A stretch of 64,000 nt of DNA from Porticoccaceae bacterium (GCA_029242085.1 JAQWUP010000031.1:1-64000), one strand, 5' to 3'; shown: positions 27,810 through 36,803, counted from the first letter of the stretch. Made by a program: numbers and translations. Notes: generated by a model from the sequence alone, not told the origin.

Positions 27810-29234
27810 TTAGGAGACGAGTCGCATTGTCTGCTTAATCATCTTCAATACCTTCGGCGTGTAAGGAGGGTGCAACATAGATGCTGCGCTAAACTTCTCT
27901 ACCAGCACACTGCGTTCATGAGTAAAGGCTCTGAAGCCCCAAACTCCACCAGACTTACCAATACCACTATTATTAACGCCACCAAATGGCAGATTCTGAT
28001 GCAGGAAATGCATCATTGTCTGGTTGACACAGGTGTCACCTGCACTGGTTTCTTGCAGCACCTTATCAATGGCATGCTGATCCTGAGCGTAGATATACAG
28101 CGCCAGGGGCTTGGGCTTGCTATTGACATAGGCAACCGCTTCATCGAGATCCGAGAATGTAATGATAGGCAGTACTGGACCAAAAATTTCTTCCTGCATA
28201 ATTGCCGAGTCTTCGCTCATGCCTTCAATCATGGTAGGTGCGATAAAGCGACCGGCCTTGACCATCTCTCCACCAATCAGCACCTTGCCACCATTGGCCT
28301 TCGCATCTTTTACCAACGCGGAAATACGTCCGTGGTGAGCGGCATTTACCACCTGACAGTAATCGCCATTGGCGCGCGCATCATTACCCAGCCCATACTG
28401 CTTCTCCACACAGGCGGTCATTTCAGCAACCACTTGGTCTTTTATAGACTCGTGAATATACAGGTAATCTGGTGCGATACAGGTTTGCCCATTATTAGTG
28501 AACTTGCCCCAGGCTATAGAGCCAACTGTCTTTTTAATATTGGCTGACTTATCAATAATAACTGGACTCTTACCGCCGAGTTCCAGTGTTACCGACGTGA
28601 GGTTTTTCGCCGCTGCAGCCATTACATGCTTGCCTACAGCTGGGCTACCGGTGAAGAAAATATGATCAAACGGTAGGCTCGTCAGGTAGCTGGCGACATC
28701 GGCTTTACCTTCAAACAGGGCCACCTCTTCAGGCCTGAAAGCTTCGCTGACAATCTCACTAATCACCTTAGCCATATTGGGCGTCATCTCTGAGGGTTTA
28801 ATAATTACTGTGTTCCCCGCAGCTATCGACCACATCATGGGCCCAAACGTCAGATTAAAAGGATAGTTCCAAGGTGACACCACCAGCGTAACGCCTTTGG
28901 GTTCTTTAACAATTTTTGATTTGGTACCAAAGGTGGTCAGGGTGGGCCTAACTGAGTCTGGCTTCATCCAGCTTTTCAGACTTTTTCGGATATGCTTTAA
29001 CTCGCCAACAACGGGCATAATTTCCGACATGGTCACCTCGGCTTCAGGCTTGCCGAAATCTGCAGCTGCCGCCGCATAAATCTTATCCAGAGCCCCATTA
29101 AAGGCTTTTTCGAATCGACTCAGCACAGCTAGACGCTGACGATAGTCTGTTTTTCTAAGCTCAAGCGCGTAGCATTTCTGCTCGGCAAATACCTTATCAA
29201 TGGCAGTCTTAGCTGCCTTTTTAATCACGGCCAT
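27810..29234 (-). CDS. Aldehyde dehydrogenase, coniferyl-aldehyde-dehydrogenase-like
   Basis: 474 aa. NAD(P)-dependent ALDH marks are VTLVVSPWNYPFNLTF, FTGSPAVGKHVM, VTLELGGKSPVI with the conserved Glu, and NNGQTCIAPDYLY with the catalytic Cys. The C-terminal hydrophobic tail and overall look match the coniferyl aldehyde dehydrogenase group; fatty aldehydes are also possible. The start is the ATG at 29234, with GGGGAG 7 bases upstream. The gene is on the minus strand between cmoA and cmoB, with slyX upstream of it. Confidence 0.9.
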   Translation of the reverse strand: MAVIKKAAKTAIDKVFAEQKCYALELRKTDYRQRLAVLSRFEKAFNGALDKIYAAAAADFGKPEAEVTMSEIMPVVGELKHIRKSLKSWMKPDSVRPTLTTFGTKSKIVKEPKGVTLVVSPWNYPFNLTFGPMMWSIAAGNTVIIKPSEMTPNMAKVISEIVSEAFRPEEVALFEGKADVASYLTSLPFDHIFFTGSPAVGKHVMAAAAKNLTSVTLELGGKSPVIIDKSANIKKTVGSIAWGKFTNNGQTCIAPDYLYIHESIKDQVVAEMTACVEKQYGLGNDARANGDYCQVVNAAHHGRISALVKDAKANGGKVLIGGEMVKAGRFIAPTMIEGMSEDSAIMQEEIFGPVLPIITFSDLDEAVAYVNSKPKPLALYIYAQDQHAIDKVLQETSAGDTCVNQTMMHFLHQNLPFGGVNNSGIGKSGGVWGFRAFTHERSVLVEKFSAASMLHPPYTPKVLKMIKQTMRLVS

Positions 29235-29293
29235 CTCTGTTCTCCCCAATATAGTCTTTGTTCAGCCCAAGTTTCACTTTAAGCTTTTTATTA

Positions 29294-29515
29294 TTAATAA
29301 TGTGGTGGCTTTTCACTCGGTCCTGCACCACCTTCCGTCCCAACTTCCGCGGCCGTATCCTGAAGTACTTCAATACGTTCCAGCATTGTGCGATGCGCCT
29401 TAGTCAGAGCATCTATTTCTTTTTGTTGACGAAAGATTTCTTCGCCAAGTTCAGCATTAGCCATTTCCATGTAGGCTAACTTTTCTTCAAGCTGTTCAAA
29501 TCTCTCGTCACTCAT
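29294..29515 (-). CDS. slyX: SlyX family protein
   Basis: About 73 aa from the ATG at 29515: a heptad-rich coiled coil (ERFEQLEEKLAYMEMANAEL, then FRQQKEIDALTKAHRTMLER) ending in the family C-terminus PPHY. SlyX has no established function. A longer frame to 29557 exists, but the family starts like MSDERFEQLEEK. It lies upstream of the aldehyde dehydrogenase (59-base gap) and is divergent from cmoB. Confidence 0.9.
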   Translation of the reverse strand: MSDERFEQLEEKLAYMEMANAELGEEIFRQQKEIDALTKAHRTMLERIEVLQDTAAEVGTEGGAGPSEKPPHY

Positions 29516-29605
29516 GCTGTTACAGGCCCTAACCAAACGCAATTCACTGGCAGTCACAATAACGGAAATACCCTATAATTGTCTCTCAAAATTTTAGGTG
29601 TAAGC

Positions 29606-30595
29606 ATGATTCCTACAACCCTCGATTATGGCCCATTGTTTTGCTGGCTCGAAGAGTTCCCCTTGGGCGACTGGGGCCAAACTCTGCCTGATCTTATTGC
29701 CCATCAACTGCGTCCCGGCCGCTGGGGTGACATGCCAGAATGGGAGGAAACATTAAAGCGCCTACCCGAAATTGACCCCCTGCATATCAACTTCACAGAC
29801 CGCGTAGAGATTGGCGATATCAGCCTGATGGACAAGGGCCGCAGGCTGGCACTGCAAGCGACTCTAATGGGCCTGCATCCTTGGCGCAAAGGTCCATTCA
29901 CCCTGTTTGGTATGCCTCTAAATACCGAGTGGCGATCAGACTGGAAATGGGATCGCGTACTGCCCCATCTGCAACCATTACAGAATCGCCTTATTCTCGA
30001 CGTCGGCTGTGGCAACGGTTACCACTGCTTGCGCATGCTTGGCGCCGGAGCCAAACGCGTTATTGGCATAGACCCATCACCCAAATTTGTTTTTCAGTTT
30101 CAAGCCATTAAAAACTTTGCCGGCAAACAGCTGCCGGTGGATGTACTGCCCATTGGCATTGAACATATGCCGTCAAACCTGACCGCCTTTGACACCGTCT
30201 TCTCTATGGGCATCTTATATCATCGGCGCTCACCGATGGATCATTTGCGAGAATTACGTGAATTACTGCGACCGGGCGGTCAGTTGGTTTTGGAAACATT
30301 AGTGGTAGAGGGCCCTGAGGGAACCGCATTAGTACCAGAGGGTCGCTATGCCAAAATGCCCAATGTCTGGTATCTGCCCTCAGTGGATACTCTGCTAAGC
30401 TGGATGCGTAAGAACGGTTTTAAAAATCCGCGAGTGGTGGATATTACTACCACAACTATTGAAGAACAGCGCTCAACAGAATGGATGACTTTTGAATCAT
30501 TGCAGGACTTTTTAGATCCGCTCGACTCCAGTAAAACCATTGAGGGACATCCCGCGCCAACTCGGGCCGTATTCCTCGCCGAGGCACCACAATAA
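29606..30595 (+). CDS. cmoB: tRNA U34 carboxymethyltransferase CmoB
   Basis: About 329 aa. Matches E. coli CmoB over its length: NTEWRSDWKWDRVLPHL, ILDVGCGNGYHCLRM (SAM-fold motif I), FSMGILYHRRSPMDHL, and EEQRSTEWMTFESLQDFLDP. It transfers the carboxymethyl group from carboxy-SAM to 5-hydroxyuridine-34 of tRNAs. The start is the ATG at 29606, with AGGTG about 8 bases upstream; the frame also opens at a TTG at 29579. It is followed directly by the decayed hotdog gene. Confidence 0.95.
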   Translation: MIPTTLDYGPLFCWLEEFPLGDWGQTLPDLIAHQLRPGRWGDMPEWEETLKRLPEIDPLHINFTDRVEIGDISLMDKGRRLALQATLMGLHPWRKGPFTLFGMPLNTEWRSDWKWDRVLPHLQPLQNRLILDVGCGNGYHCLRMLGAGAKRVIGIDPSPKFVFQFQAIKNFAGKQLPVDVLPIGIEHMPSNLTAFDTVFSMGILYHRRSPMDHLRELRELLRPGGQLVLETLVVEGPEGTALVPEGRYAKMPNVWYLPSVDTLLSWMRKNGFKNPRVVDITTTTIEEQRSTEWMTFESLQDFLDPLDSSKTIEGHPAPTRAVFLAEAPQ

Positions 30596-30611
30596 GTTAG
30601 CGGGAGAAAAA

Positions 30612-30993
30612 ATGTATACAGCAATCATCAATCAGCGTTTTTGTGGCCCGCCCAATTCAGGTAATGCTAGTTGCCTGTGACTGGCAGCCCACTGAGGACC
30701 TACTGGATAATCAGGGTAATATTAAATCAGAATTTGTTTGGTCGGCCCTTCATTGCCCCGGCTACTTTGCTCTAAATATTCCCCTCGACAGTGACAAGCT
30801 GTTCTTACTCGGACAGATGACCGCCTGTATAAATAAACCTATACCTGGCAATCAACCGCATGTTGTCTATGCCTGAAAGCAATTTATTGATGGCTGCAAG
30901 AATTATTCCGCAGCCGCCATCACGACCGCTGATACCGAGCTGCTGGCACGAGCCGAGCACCTGTGGATAGAACTCAAACAGCCAATGCTCTAG
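30612..30993 (+). pseudogene. Decayed hotdog/thioesterase-like gene
   Basis: An ATG at 30612 with GGAG upstream opens MYTAIINQRFCGPPNSGNAS, then stops at 30678. The rest of a protein continues in another frame from about 30665 (VACDWQP, EFVWSALHCPGYFAL, LLGQMTACI), meets an in-frame TGA at 30874-30876 where I expect a Trp, and runs on (KQFIDG, ELLARAEHLWIEL) to TAG at 30991. From memory, intact members are about 250 aa hotdog proteins with FCGPPNSGNG at the N-terminus and EFVWAALDCPGYFA late, so an internal deletion of roughly 100 residues plus a nonsense change is inferred. Its end overlaps the ald stop on the other strand. Confidence 0.8.
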
Positions 30994-32105
30994 GCTTTCA
31001 GTGCCTCGTCTGCGGCGACATAGGGATAGCCAAGCGCATCGGCAACCGCCTTATAGGTGACCTTGCCTTTGTGCACATTGAGGCCATTTTGTAGATTCCT
31101 ATCTCTAAACAGTGCACTAATCGGGTCATCAGCTAATGCCAGCGCATAGGGTAGCGTGGCATTATTGAGAGCTATGGTCGCCGTTCTGGCGACACCGCCC
31201 GGCATATTAGCCACACAGTAATGCACCACATCATCAACCACATAAGTGGGTTGCTCATGGGTAGTGGCAACAGAGGTTTCAAAACAACCACCCTGATCAA
31301 TCGCTACATCTACTAGTACAGCACCTTTTTGCATGCGGCCAATGAGTTCACGGCTCAATAATCGGGGCGCCGCGGCGCCGGGAATCAATACCGCACCGAC
31401 AATAAGGTCAGCTTCAAGGGCATAGTCTTCGACAGCAGCATTGGTGGAGTAGACACAGCGAGTTCTGCCTTCATACTTGGCATCAAGCTCGCGTAATCTC
31501 GAGATAGAGCGATCCAGAATAGTCACATCTGCGCCCATGCCCACAGCCATAGCCGCCGCGTTGTCACCAACCACACCACCGCCAATCACTAGCACCTTAG
31601 CTGGTGCAACGCCGGGCACACCACCTAGCAATACCCCGCGGCCACCCTGAGCTTTCTCTAGATGATGGGCACCAGCCTGAACTGACATGCGCCCCGCCAC
31701 TTCGGACATAGGGGCCAGCAGAGGCAAACCACCCTGGTTATCTGTCACCGTTTCATAGGCGACACAGATAGCACCAGATTTCACTAGCAGCTCTGTTTGC
31801 GTCGGATCGGGAGCAAGGTGCAAGTAGGTGTAGAGAATCTGTCCCTCACGAAGCATTTTGCACTCTTGCTCCTGGGGCTCCTTAACTTTAACAATCATCT
31901 CCGCGCGGCTAAAAATCTCTTTCGCCGACAGCACAATATCAGCACCTGCCGCTATATATTGCGCATCAGTAAAATCAATTGCCGCACCAGCATTGGTCTC
32001 GACAAGCACCTGATGCCCACGTTTAACCAGTTCATTGACCGATGAGGGCGTTAAACCGACACGATACTCATGATTCTTAATTTTCTTGGGAACAGCTAAC
32101 AACAT
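30990..32105 (-). CDS. ald: Alanine dehydrogenase
   Basis: 371 aa, full length. Substrate residues Lys75 (IVKVKEP) and His96 (YTYLHLA) are in place, with the Rossmann motif [19 protein letters not shown] and the C-terminal [11 protein letters not shown] stretch. It interconverts alanine with pyruvate, NADH and ammonium, feeding the same pyruvate pool as oxaloacetate decarboxylase. The ATG at 32105 has GAGG 8 bases upstream. A divergent Lrp-family gene begins 139 bases away, so alanine-responsive control is likely. Confidence 0.96.
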   Translation of the reverse strand: MLLAVPKKIKNHEYRVGLTPSSVNELVKRGHQVLVETNAGAAIDFTDAQYIAAGADIVLSAKEIFSRAEMIVKVKEPQEQECKMLREGQILYTYLHLAPDPTQTELLVKSGAICVAYETVTDNQGGLPLLAPMSEVAGRMSVQAGAHHLEKAQGGRGVLLGGVPGVAPAKVLVIGGGVVGDNAAAMAVGMGADVTILDRSISRLRELDAKYEGRTRCVYSTNAAVEDYALEADLIVGAVLIPGAAAPRLLSRELIGRMQKGAVLVDVAIDQGGCFETSVATTHEQPTYVVDDVVHYCVANMPGGVARTATIALNNATLPYALALADDPISALFRDRNLQNGLNVHKGKVTYKAVADALGYPYVAADEALKA

Positions 32106-32160
32106 ATTTATTGCCTCTTGTTAAACAAACCCATCCATTGGATTTATTACTGCATTCTAC

Positions 32161-32241
32161 AAATATTACCCAATATTTCTTCGCTATTTTTGCTAAGATT
32201 CAGGATATTTTTACAGTAATCGCCCATATACAGGATATTTT
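32161..32241. promoter_or_regulatory. Probable Lrp-type operator region between ald and the Lrp-family gene
   Basis: Two kinds of repeat sit in this AT-rich divergent gap. One is a perfect inverted repeat AAATATT-accc-AATATTT at 32161-32178. The other is a direct repeat CAGGATATTTT at 32201-32211 and 32231-32241, exactly 30 bases apart, about three helical turns. Helically phased AT-rich sites are how Lrp octamers usually wrap DNA. The second copy also carries the AGGA ribosome site of the regulator, which would permit self-repression. Confidence 0.55.
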
Positions 32242-32244
32242 ATA

Positions 32245-32739
32245 ATGGCAGAGTCAAGATCAGATAGTGAAAATCTCGGCAAAATAGATCGCAATATAAT
32301 GCGTGTGCTACAAAAAGACGGACGTATTAGCTACACCGACCTGGCCAGAGAAGTCGGCCTCTCGGTCACGCCCTGTATCGAGCGAGTAAAACGCCTGGAG
32401 CGCAATGGCTATATCCTTGGCTACACCGCCACTGTCAGTCCCGAACGACTGGATGCCAGCCTGGTGGTATTTGTGCAGATTCGCCTCAACCACACCTCAC
32501 AGAAAAACTTTGAAGAGTTTCACCGCTCGGTAATGGATCTGGAGAATATCCAAAGCTGCTTTTTGGTCTCCGGCAATTATGACTATTTACTCAAAGCCAG
32601 AGTGAAAGATATGGCGGCCTACAGGGAACTCCTTGGCCATCGAATATTAAAGCTGCCAGCGGTTCAGGAATCCACCAGTTACGTGGTGATGGAAGAACTA
32701 AAGGAGACCATGGAAGTGCCGGTCCCCTACAGCAAATAA
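32245..32739 (+). CDS. Lrp/AsnC family transcriptional regulator
   Basis: 164 aa. An N-terminal winged helix-turn-helix (GRISYTDLAREVGLSVTPCI, then RVKRLERNGYILGY) is followed by the RAM ligand-binding domain (CFLVSGNYDYLLKARVKDM). It is close in type to the general Lrp and to alanine-catabolism regulators. It is divergent from ald, which it probably activates in response to alanine. Whether it is the global Lrp or a dedicated regulator cannot be decided from sequence alone. Confidence 0.93.
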   Translation: MAESRSDSENLGKIDRNIMRVLQKDGRISYTDLAREVGLSVTPCIERVKRLERNGYILGYTATVSPERLDASLVVFVQIRLNHTSQKNFEEFHRSVMDLENIQSCFLVSGNYDYLLKARVKDMAAYRELLGHRILKLPAVQESTSYVVMEELKETMEVPVPYSK

Positions 32740-32830
32740 ACCCTTTAAAAGGGTCAGTAAACAGGCGGGACTTGTTGACTCAAACCCAATGCTCCCCTAT
32801 AGTACCGGCCGTCTCGTTCAGAGACGTTTT

Positions 32831-32907
32831 GCACTCGTAGCTCAGCTGGATAGAGTACCCGGCTACGAACCGGGCGGTCGGAGGTTCGAATCCTCCCGAG
32901 TGCGCCA
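32831..32907 (+). tRNA. tRNA-Arg (anticodon ACG)
   Basis: 77 bases including an encoded CCA end. The acceptor arms GCACTCG and CGAGTGC pair, the anticodon stem CCCGG/CCGGG closes loop CTACGAA with anticodon ACG, and the T arm has GGTTCGAATCC. It is nearly the same as E. coli tRNA-Arg(ACG), whose A34 becomes inosine and whose C32 is thiolated by TtcA. A transcription terminator follows immediately, so it is a single-gene unit or the last of a short one. Confidence 0.98.
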
Positions 32908-32908
32908 A

Positions 32909-32947
32909 ATACAAAAAAAACTGCCTTTTTGGCGGTTTTTTTTGTAT
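32909..32947. terminator. Terminator after tRNA-Arg
   Basis: A 17-bp hairpin with arms at 32909-32925 and 32931-32947, one G-T wobble and a T5 loop. The GC core CTGCC/GGCGG is flanked by eight A's on the left and eight T's on the right, so it would work in either direction. Confidence 0.93.
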
Positions 32948-33078
32948 CTGAGCACCTCTTATAAAGCACCCCCGCCAAAGGTGTGGAGCCCCAACTCGAC
33001 GAACAATCAAAAACATGCCATCCTGATGCCGCAGCGTTAAGCTGTGCAATTGATAATAATAATATTGGGGGCATCAGA

Positions 33079-33381
33079 ATGAGCAACAGAAGTGACCATC
33101 ATCAAGAGATTTCAGAGCAAAATCTAACAGGCTACTGGCAGTCTAATCTTCGATTGCTCGCCAAACTTCTAACTGTTTGGTTTCTGGTCTCCTTTGGCTG
33201 CGGTGTTGTCTTGGCCGACTGGCTGGATCAATACTCTCTGTTTGGCTTTAAACTCGGCTTTTGGTTCGCTCAACAAGGTGCCATCTATGCTTTTGTGGCG
33301 CTTATCTTTATTTACGCCTGGCAGATGAAAATACTTGAGCGCAAGTTCGGCGTGGACGATGACAAGGAGCGTTCATCATGA
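33079..33381 (+). CDS. DUF4212 small subunit of a Na+/solute symporter
   Basis: 100 aa with two hydrophobic helices (LLTVWFLVSFGCGVVLADWL and AQQGAIYAFVALIFIYAW) and a charged C-terminus, which is the DUF4212 pattern. This family is almost always encoded with VC_2705-type sodium:solute symporters and is thought to be their small subunit. The ATG at 33079 has GGGGG about 7 bases upstream; the frame runs further 5' without support. It overlaps the symporter by 4 bases (ATGA). Confidence 0.9.
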   Translation: MSNRSDHHQEISEQNLTGYWQSNLRLLAKLLTVWFLVSFGCGVVLADWLDQYSLFGFKLGFWFAQQGAIYAFVALIFIYAWQMKILERKFGVDDDKERSS

Positions 33382-35069
33382 CAACTCAGGTACTCACTTA
33401 CCTCTTTGTCGGCGCCTCTTTTCTACTCTATATCGGAATCGCCATATGGTCTCGAGCTGGTTCCACCAAAGACTTTTATGTAGCTGGCGGCGGCGTTCAC
33501 CCAGTGATGAATGGCATGGCCACGGCGGCAGACTGGATGAGTGCAGCTTCCTTTATTTCCATGGCCGGTATCATTTCATTTATGGGTCGCGATGGCTCGG
33601 TTTACCTCATGGGTTGGACCGGTGGCTATGTGTTACTGGCCCTTTTACTGGCGCCCTATCTGCGGAAATTTGGCCGCTTTACGGTGCCCGACTTTATCGG
33701 TGAACGCTATTATTCAAAGACCGCGCGCATCGTTGCGGTTATCTGCTTAATTTTTATCTCTTTCACCTATGTTGCTGGGCAGATGCGTGGCGTGGGCATT
33801 GTGTTCTCGAGGTATCTTGAAGTCGATGTCTCTACCGGCGTGATTATTGGCATGGCCGTGGTGTTTATGTATGCCGTACTCGGCGGCATGAAAGGTATCA
33901 CCTACACCCAGGTTGCCCAGTACTGCGTTCTAATTTTTGCCTATATGGTACCCGCCATCTTTATCTCCATCATGATCACCGACAACCCTATACCGCAGCT
34001 GGGTTTTGGCTCAGAGGTCAACGATGGCTCAGGACTGTCAGTGCTGCAAAAACTGGACTCGGTGTTAATAGATCTCGGGTTTAATGCCTATACTGCAGGC
34101 ACTAAATCAACCATTGATGTATTTGCGATTACAGCGGCGTTAATGTTTGGCACCGCTGGGCTGCCCCATGTATTGGTGCGTTTTTTCACTGTTCCCAAGG
34201 TGTCAGATGCGCGCCTATCAGCTGGGTATGCACTGGTCTTTATTGCTATCCTGTATACCACAGCTCCAGCAGTTGCATCCTTTGCTCGGTTAAATCTCGT
34301 CGATACCATACATAACAGCAGCTATGAGCAGGCACCCCAATGGTTTAGCAATTGGGAGCAAACGGGATTGGTCAGCTGGGAAGATAAAAATGCTGACGGC
34401 ATTATGCATTACAGTGCTGGCAGCGAAAATGAAGTAAAGGTTGATCGCGATATTATGGTGTTGGCAAATCCAGAAATTGCCAATCTGCCTGGTTGGGTTA
34501 TTGCCCTAGTCGCCGCCGGTGGTGTCGCCGCAGCACTGTCTACCGCCGCCGGGTTGCTTCTGGTTATTTCCAGCGCCATATCCCATGATGTTTTAAAACA
34601 GACCCTAATGCCCAATATCAGTGAAAAACAGGAGCTACTCTTTGCTCGTTTAGCCGCAGCAGTGGCGGTCTGTGTGGCGGGTTTATTTGGTATCTATCCC
34701 CCCGCCTTCGTCGCTCAGGTGGTCGCTTTTGCCTTTGGATTAGCAGCAGCCTCTCTATTCCCAGCACTATTGCTAGGCATTTTTTATAAACCTATGAATA
34801 AGGAGGGTGCCATCACTGGTATGCTAGCGGGGCTGATATTTACGTTTAGCTACATCGTGTATTTTAAGTTTATCTCACCACAGCTGAACACCACCGAGCA
34901 CTGGTTATTTGGCATTTCACCGGAGGGCATTGGCTCTATCGGCATGCTGTTAAATATTATATGTGCCCTCGGCGTCAGTAAGATAACTAGACCGCCACCT
35001 CTGGAGGTACAAAACCTTGTAGATGATATCCGCATACCTGGGGGCGCTGGGGTTGCTCATCAACATTAA
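33378..35069 (+). CDS. VC_2705-type sodium:solute symporter (ActP-like)
   Basis: 563 aa SSS-family permease with about 13 helices. Marks are TKDFYVAGGGVHPVMNGMA, ATAADWMSAASFISMAG (Na+/substrate region) and FGTAGLPHVLVRFFTV. The C-terminal half has the AAALSTAAGLLLVISSAISHD segment of the acetate-permease branch. It has an unusually long loop (about residues 305-365) containing DKNADGIMHYSAGSENE. Monocarboxylates such as acetate or pyruvate are known substrates of relatives; here the substrate is open. Translation is coupled to the DUF4212 gene, and an amidohydrolase follows 15 bases later. Confidence 0.92.
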   Translation: MTTQVLTYLFVGASFLLYIGIAIWSRAGSTKDFYVAGGGVHPVMNGMATAADWMSAASFISMAGIISFMGRDGSVYLMGWTGGYVLLALLLAPYLRKFGRFTVPDFIGERYYSKTARIVAVICLIFISFTYVAGQMRGVGIVFSRYLEVDVSTGVIIGMAVVFMYAVLGGMKGITYTQVAQYCVLIFAYMVPAIFISIMITDNPIPQLGFGSEVNDGSGLSVLQKLDSVLIDLGFNAYTAGTKSTIDVFAITAALMFGTAGLPHVLVRFFTVPKVSDARLSAGYALVFIAILYTTAPAVASFARLNLVDTIHNSSYEQAPQWFSNWEQTGLVSWEDKNADGIMHYSAGSENEVKVDRDIMVLANPEIANLPGWVIALVAAGGVAAALSTAAGLLLVISSAISHDVLKQTLMPNISEKQELLFARLAAAVAVCVAGLFGIYPPAFVAQVVAFAFGLAAASLFPALLLGIFYKPMNKEGAITGMLAGLIFTFSYIVYFKFISPQLNTTEHWLFGISPEGIGSIGMLLNIICALGVSKITRPPPLEVQNLVDDIRIPGGAGVAHQH

Positions 35070-35084
35070 TTAAAAGAGACTGAT

Positions 35085-36803
35085 ATGAATCTATCACCCA
35101 AGAAATGGATGTCTCGTCTAGCTCTACTGGCTGCGGTAATTGTAATTATCGCGGCTTTTATAATGCTCTACCTCAGCCCGGAAAAACCTCCTGCCAGCCA
35201 GGCATTTATCAATGGCGAAGTTATTACCATGGATGCAAACAGCACAATTGCTCAGGCTGTTTTTGTACAGGAAAATCAAATCGTTGCAGTCGGTGATAAT
35301 CAGCAAATTGAATCATTGATCAGTGATAATACATTGGTTTATGACCTTCAGGGTAAAACCTTAGTGCCGGGACTGATCGATTCTCACAGCCATTTTCCAG
35401 GCTCTGGTATGTCATTATTTATGGCTGACTTGCGTAGCCCACCTGTAGGCCCTATCACCAATATCCCTGCCCTTTTACAGCGCTTGCAAGACAAGGCCAA
35501 AGATACACCCAAGGGCGAATGGGTCAATGGTTTTGGTTATGATAATCTGATGCTCGATGAAAATCGCCACCCCAGCCGCGATGAACTTGATCGGGCCCTG
35601 CCAGACCACCCGGTATTTATACTGCATGTCTCCGGGCATATGGGGGTGACCAATTCACTGGGACTGATCGAGACCAATATTTCAGAGGAGAGTCGCGACC
35701 CTGAGGGAGGCCATTATGCGCGGGATAAGAACGGGCGTCTCAATGGACTGCTCGAAGAACATGCGGCCACACCACTGCAGGCAAATATGCTCGATCTTGG
35801 CATTATCGAGTTTTTGCGCATGGTGACTTACTCGAACAACGATTATTTAAAAACCGGCGTTACCACAGCGCAGAATGGCGCTGTATCGCTCGAGATGGCC
35901 CAGGGTTTAAAAATAGCCAAAATGCTTAATCTGACGCCATTGCGCCTTGAGCTATGGCCGCAATTTGATAACTTTGGTCTGGGTTTTCTCGATGGCAGTA
36001 TCAGGGCCGAGGACTACAGTCGTGACAGGCTAAATATTGGCGCCATTAAAATTATTGCCGATGGCAGTATTCAGGGTTATACCGGCTATCTTAGCGAACC
36101 CTATCATGAGCCTTTCCATGGTGATGCTGAGTATCGAGGCTATCCCAGAGTAGCCTATCCAGAGTTGGCTGAATGGATCAAAAAGTACCACAGCGCAGGG
36201 TTTCAGTTAGCAGTGCATGGCAATGGAGATGCCTCTATTGATGATATTCTCGACGGGTTTGAACAGGCGCAAAAAGCATTCCCGACAGAGGATCCAAGAC
36301 TGATCCTAATTCATGCGCAAATGGCTCGAGAGGATCAATTGGCACGCATGAAAATTCTCGGGGTTACACCCAGTTTCTTCTCCGCACATACTTATTATTG
36401 GGGTGATATGCACCGCGACGTCACCATGGGTGAAGAGCGCGCCAACAGGATAAGTCCAGCACGCACAGCAGTTGAAAACGGATTGCGCTTTAGCTCTCAC
36501 CTAGATACCCCTATTGTGCCCATGAGCCCATTGTTATCAGTCTGGTCCGTTGTTAACCGACTCTCGGCAACTGGCAAATTGATTGGTGCCGATGAGCGTA
36601 TTGATGTGATGCAGGCACTTCGTACTGTCACTATTGATGCCGCCTGGCAGATTTACAGGGAACAGGATCTCGGTTCAATCGAAGCGGGAAAGCTGGCGGA
36701 TTTGGTGGTACTTGAGAGCAGCCCACTGGTCGACCCACTTACTATTAAAGATATTAAAGTTGAGCGCACAATTATTGGTGGTGTCACTGTGTATCAGCAT
36801 TAG
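35085..36803 (+). CDS. Membrane-anchored YtcJ-like metal-dependent amidohydrolase
   Basis: 572 aa. An N-terminal hydrophobic segment (ALLAAVIVIIAAFIMLYL) looks like an uncleaved anchor or signal, placing the enzyme outside the cytoplasm. The amidohydrolase_3 barrel starts FINGEVITMDANSTIAQA, has the metal-binding SHSHF after GLIDS, and IKIIADGSIQGYTGYL, LAVHGNGDASID and FSSHLDTPIVPMSPL later, then closes LGSIEAGKLADLVVLE. It hydrolyses an unknown amide or ester. The position just after a Na+ symporter suggests the permease imports the released product. Confidence 0.88.
   Translation: MNLSPKKWMSRLALLAAVIVIIAAFIMLYLSPEKPPASQAFINGEVITMDANSTIAQAVFVQENQIVAVGDNQQIESLISDNTLVYDLQGKTLVPGLIDSHSHFPGSGMSLFMADLRSPPVGPITNIPALLQRLQDKAKDTPKGEWVNGFGYDNLMLDENRHPSRDELDRALPDHPVFILHVSGHMGVTNSLGLIETNISEESRDPEGGHYARDKNGRLNGLLEEHAATPLQANMLDLGIIEFLRMVTYSNNDYLKTGVTTAQNGAVSLEMAQGLKIAKMLNLTPLRLELWPQFDNFGLGFLDGSIRAEDYSRDRLNIGAIKIIADGSIQGYTGYLSEPYHEPFHGDAEYRGYPRVAYPELAEWIKKYHSAGFQLAVHGNGDASIDDILDGFEQAQKAFPTEDPRLILIHAQMAREDQLARMKILGVTPSFFSAHTYYWGDMHRDVTMGEERANRISPARTAVENGLRFSSHLDTPIVPMSPLLSVWSVVNRLSATGKLIGADERIDVMQALRTVTIDAAWQIYREQDLGSIEAGKLADLVVLESSPLVDPLTIKDIKVERTIIGGVTVYQH

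Noticed and set aside
27870-28547. 225-codon plus-strand open frame opposite the aldehyde dehydrogenase gene
   Set aside because: It lies wholly antisense to a clear enzyme gene and has no family features.
30874-30876. In-frame TGA in the hotdog remnant read as selenocysteine
   Set aside because: A second lesion (frame change and apparent deletion) exists upstream, no SECIS-like hairpin follows at once, and a Trp is expected there, so decay is the simpler reading.
32754-33086. Minus-strand frames over the tRNA (containing GGFEPPTARF or GRIRTSDRPVRS) and a plus-strand frame containing VAQLDRVPGYEPGG
   Set aside because: These are the well-known false translations of tRNA-Arg genes that contaminate databases. 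The tRNA and its terminator explain the sequence.
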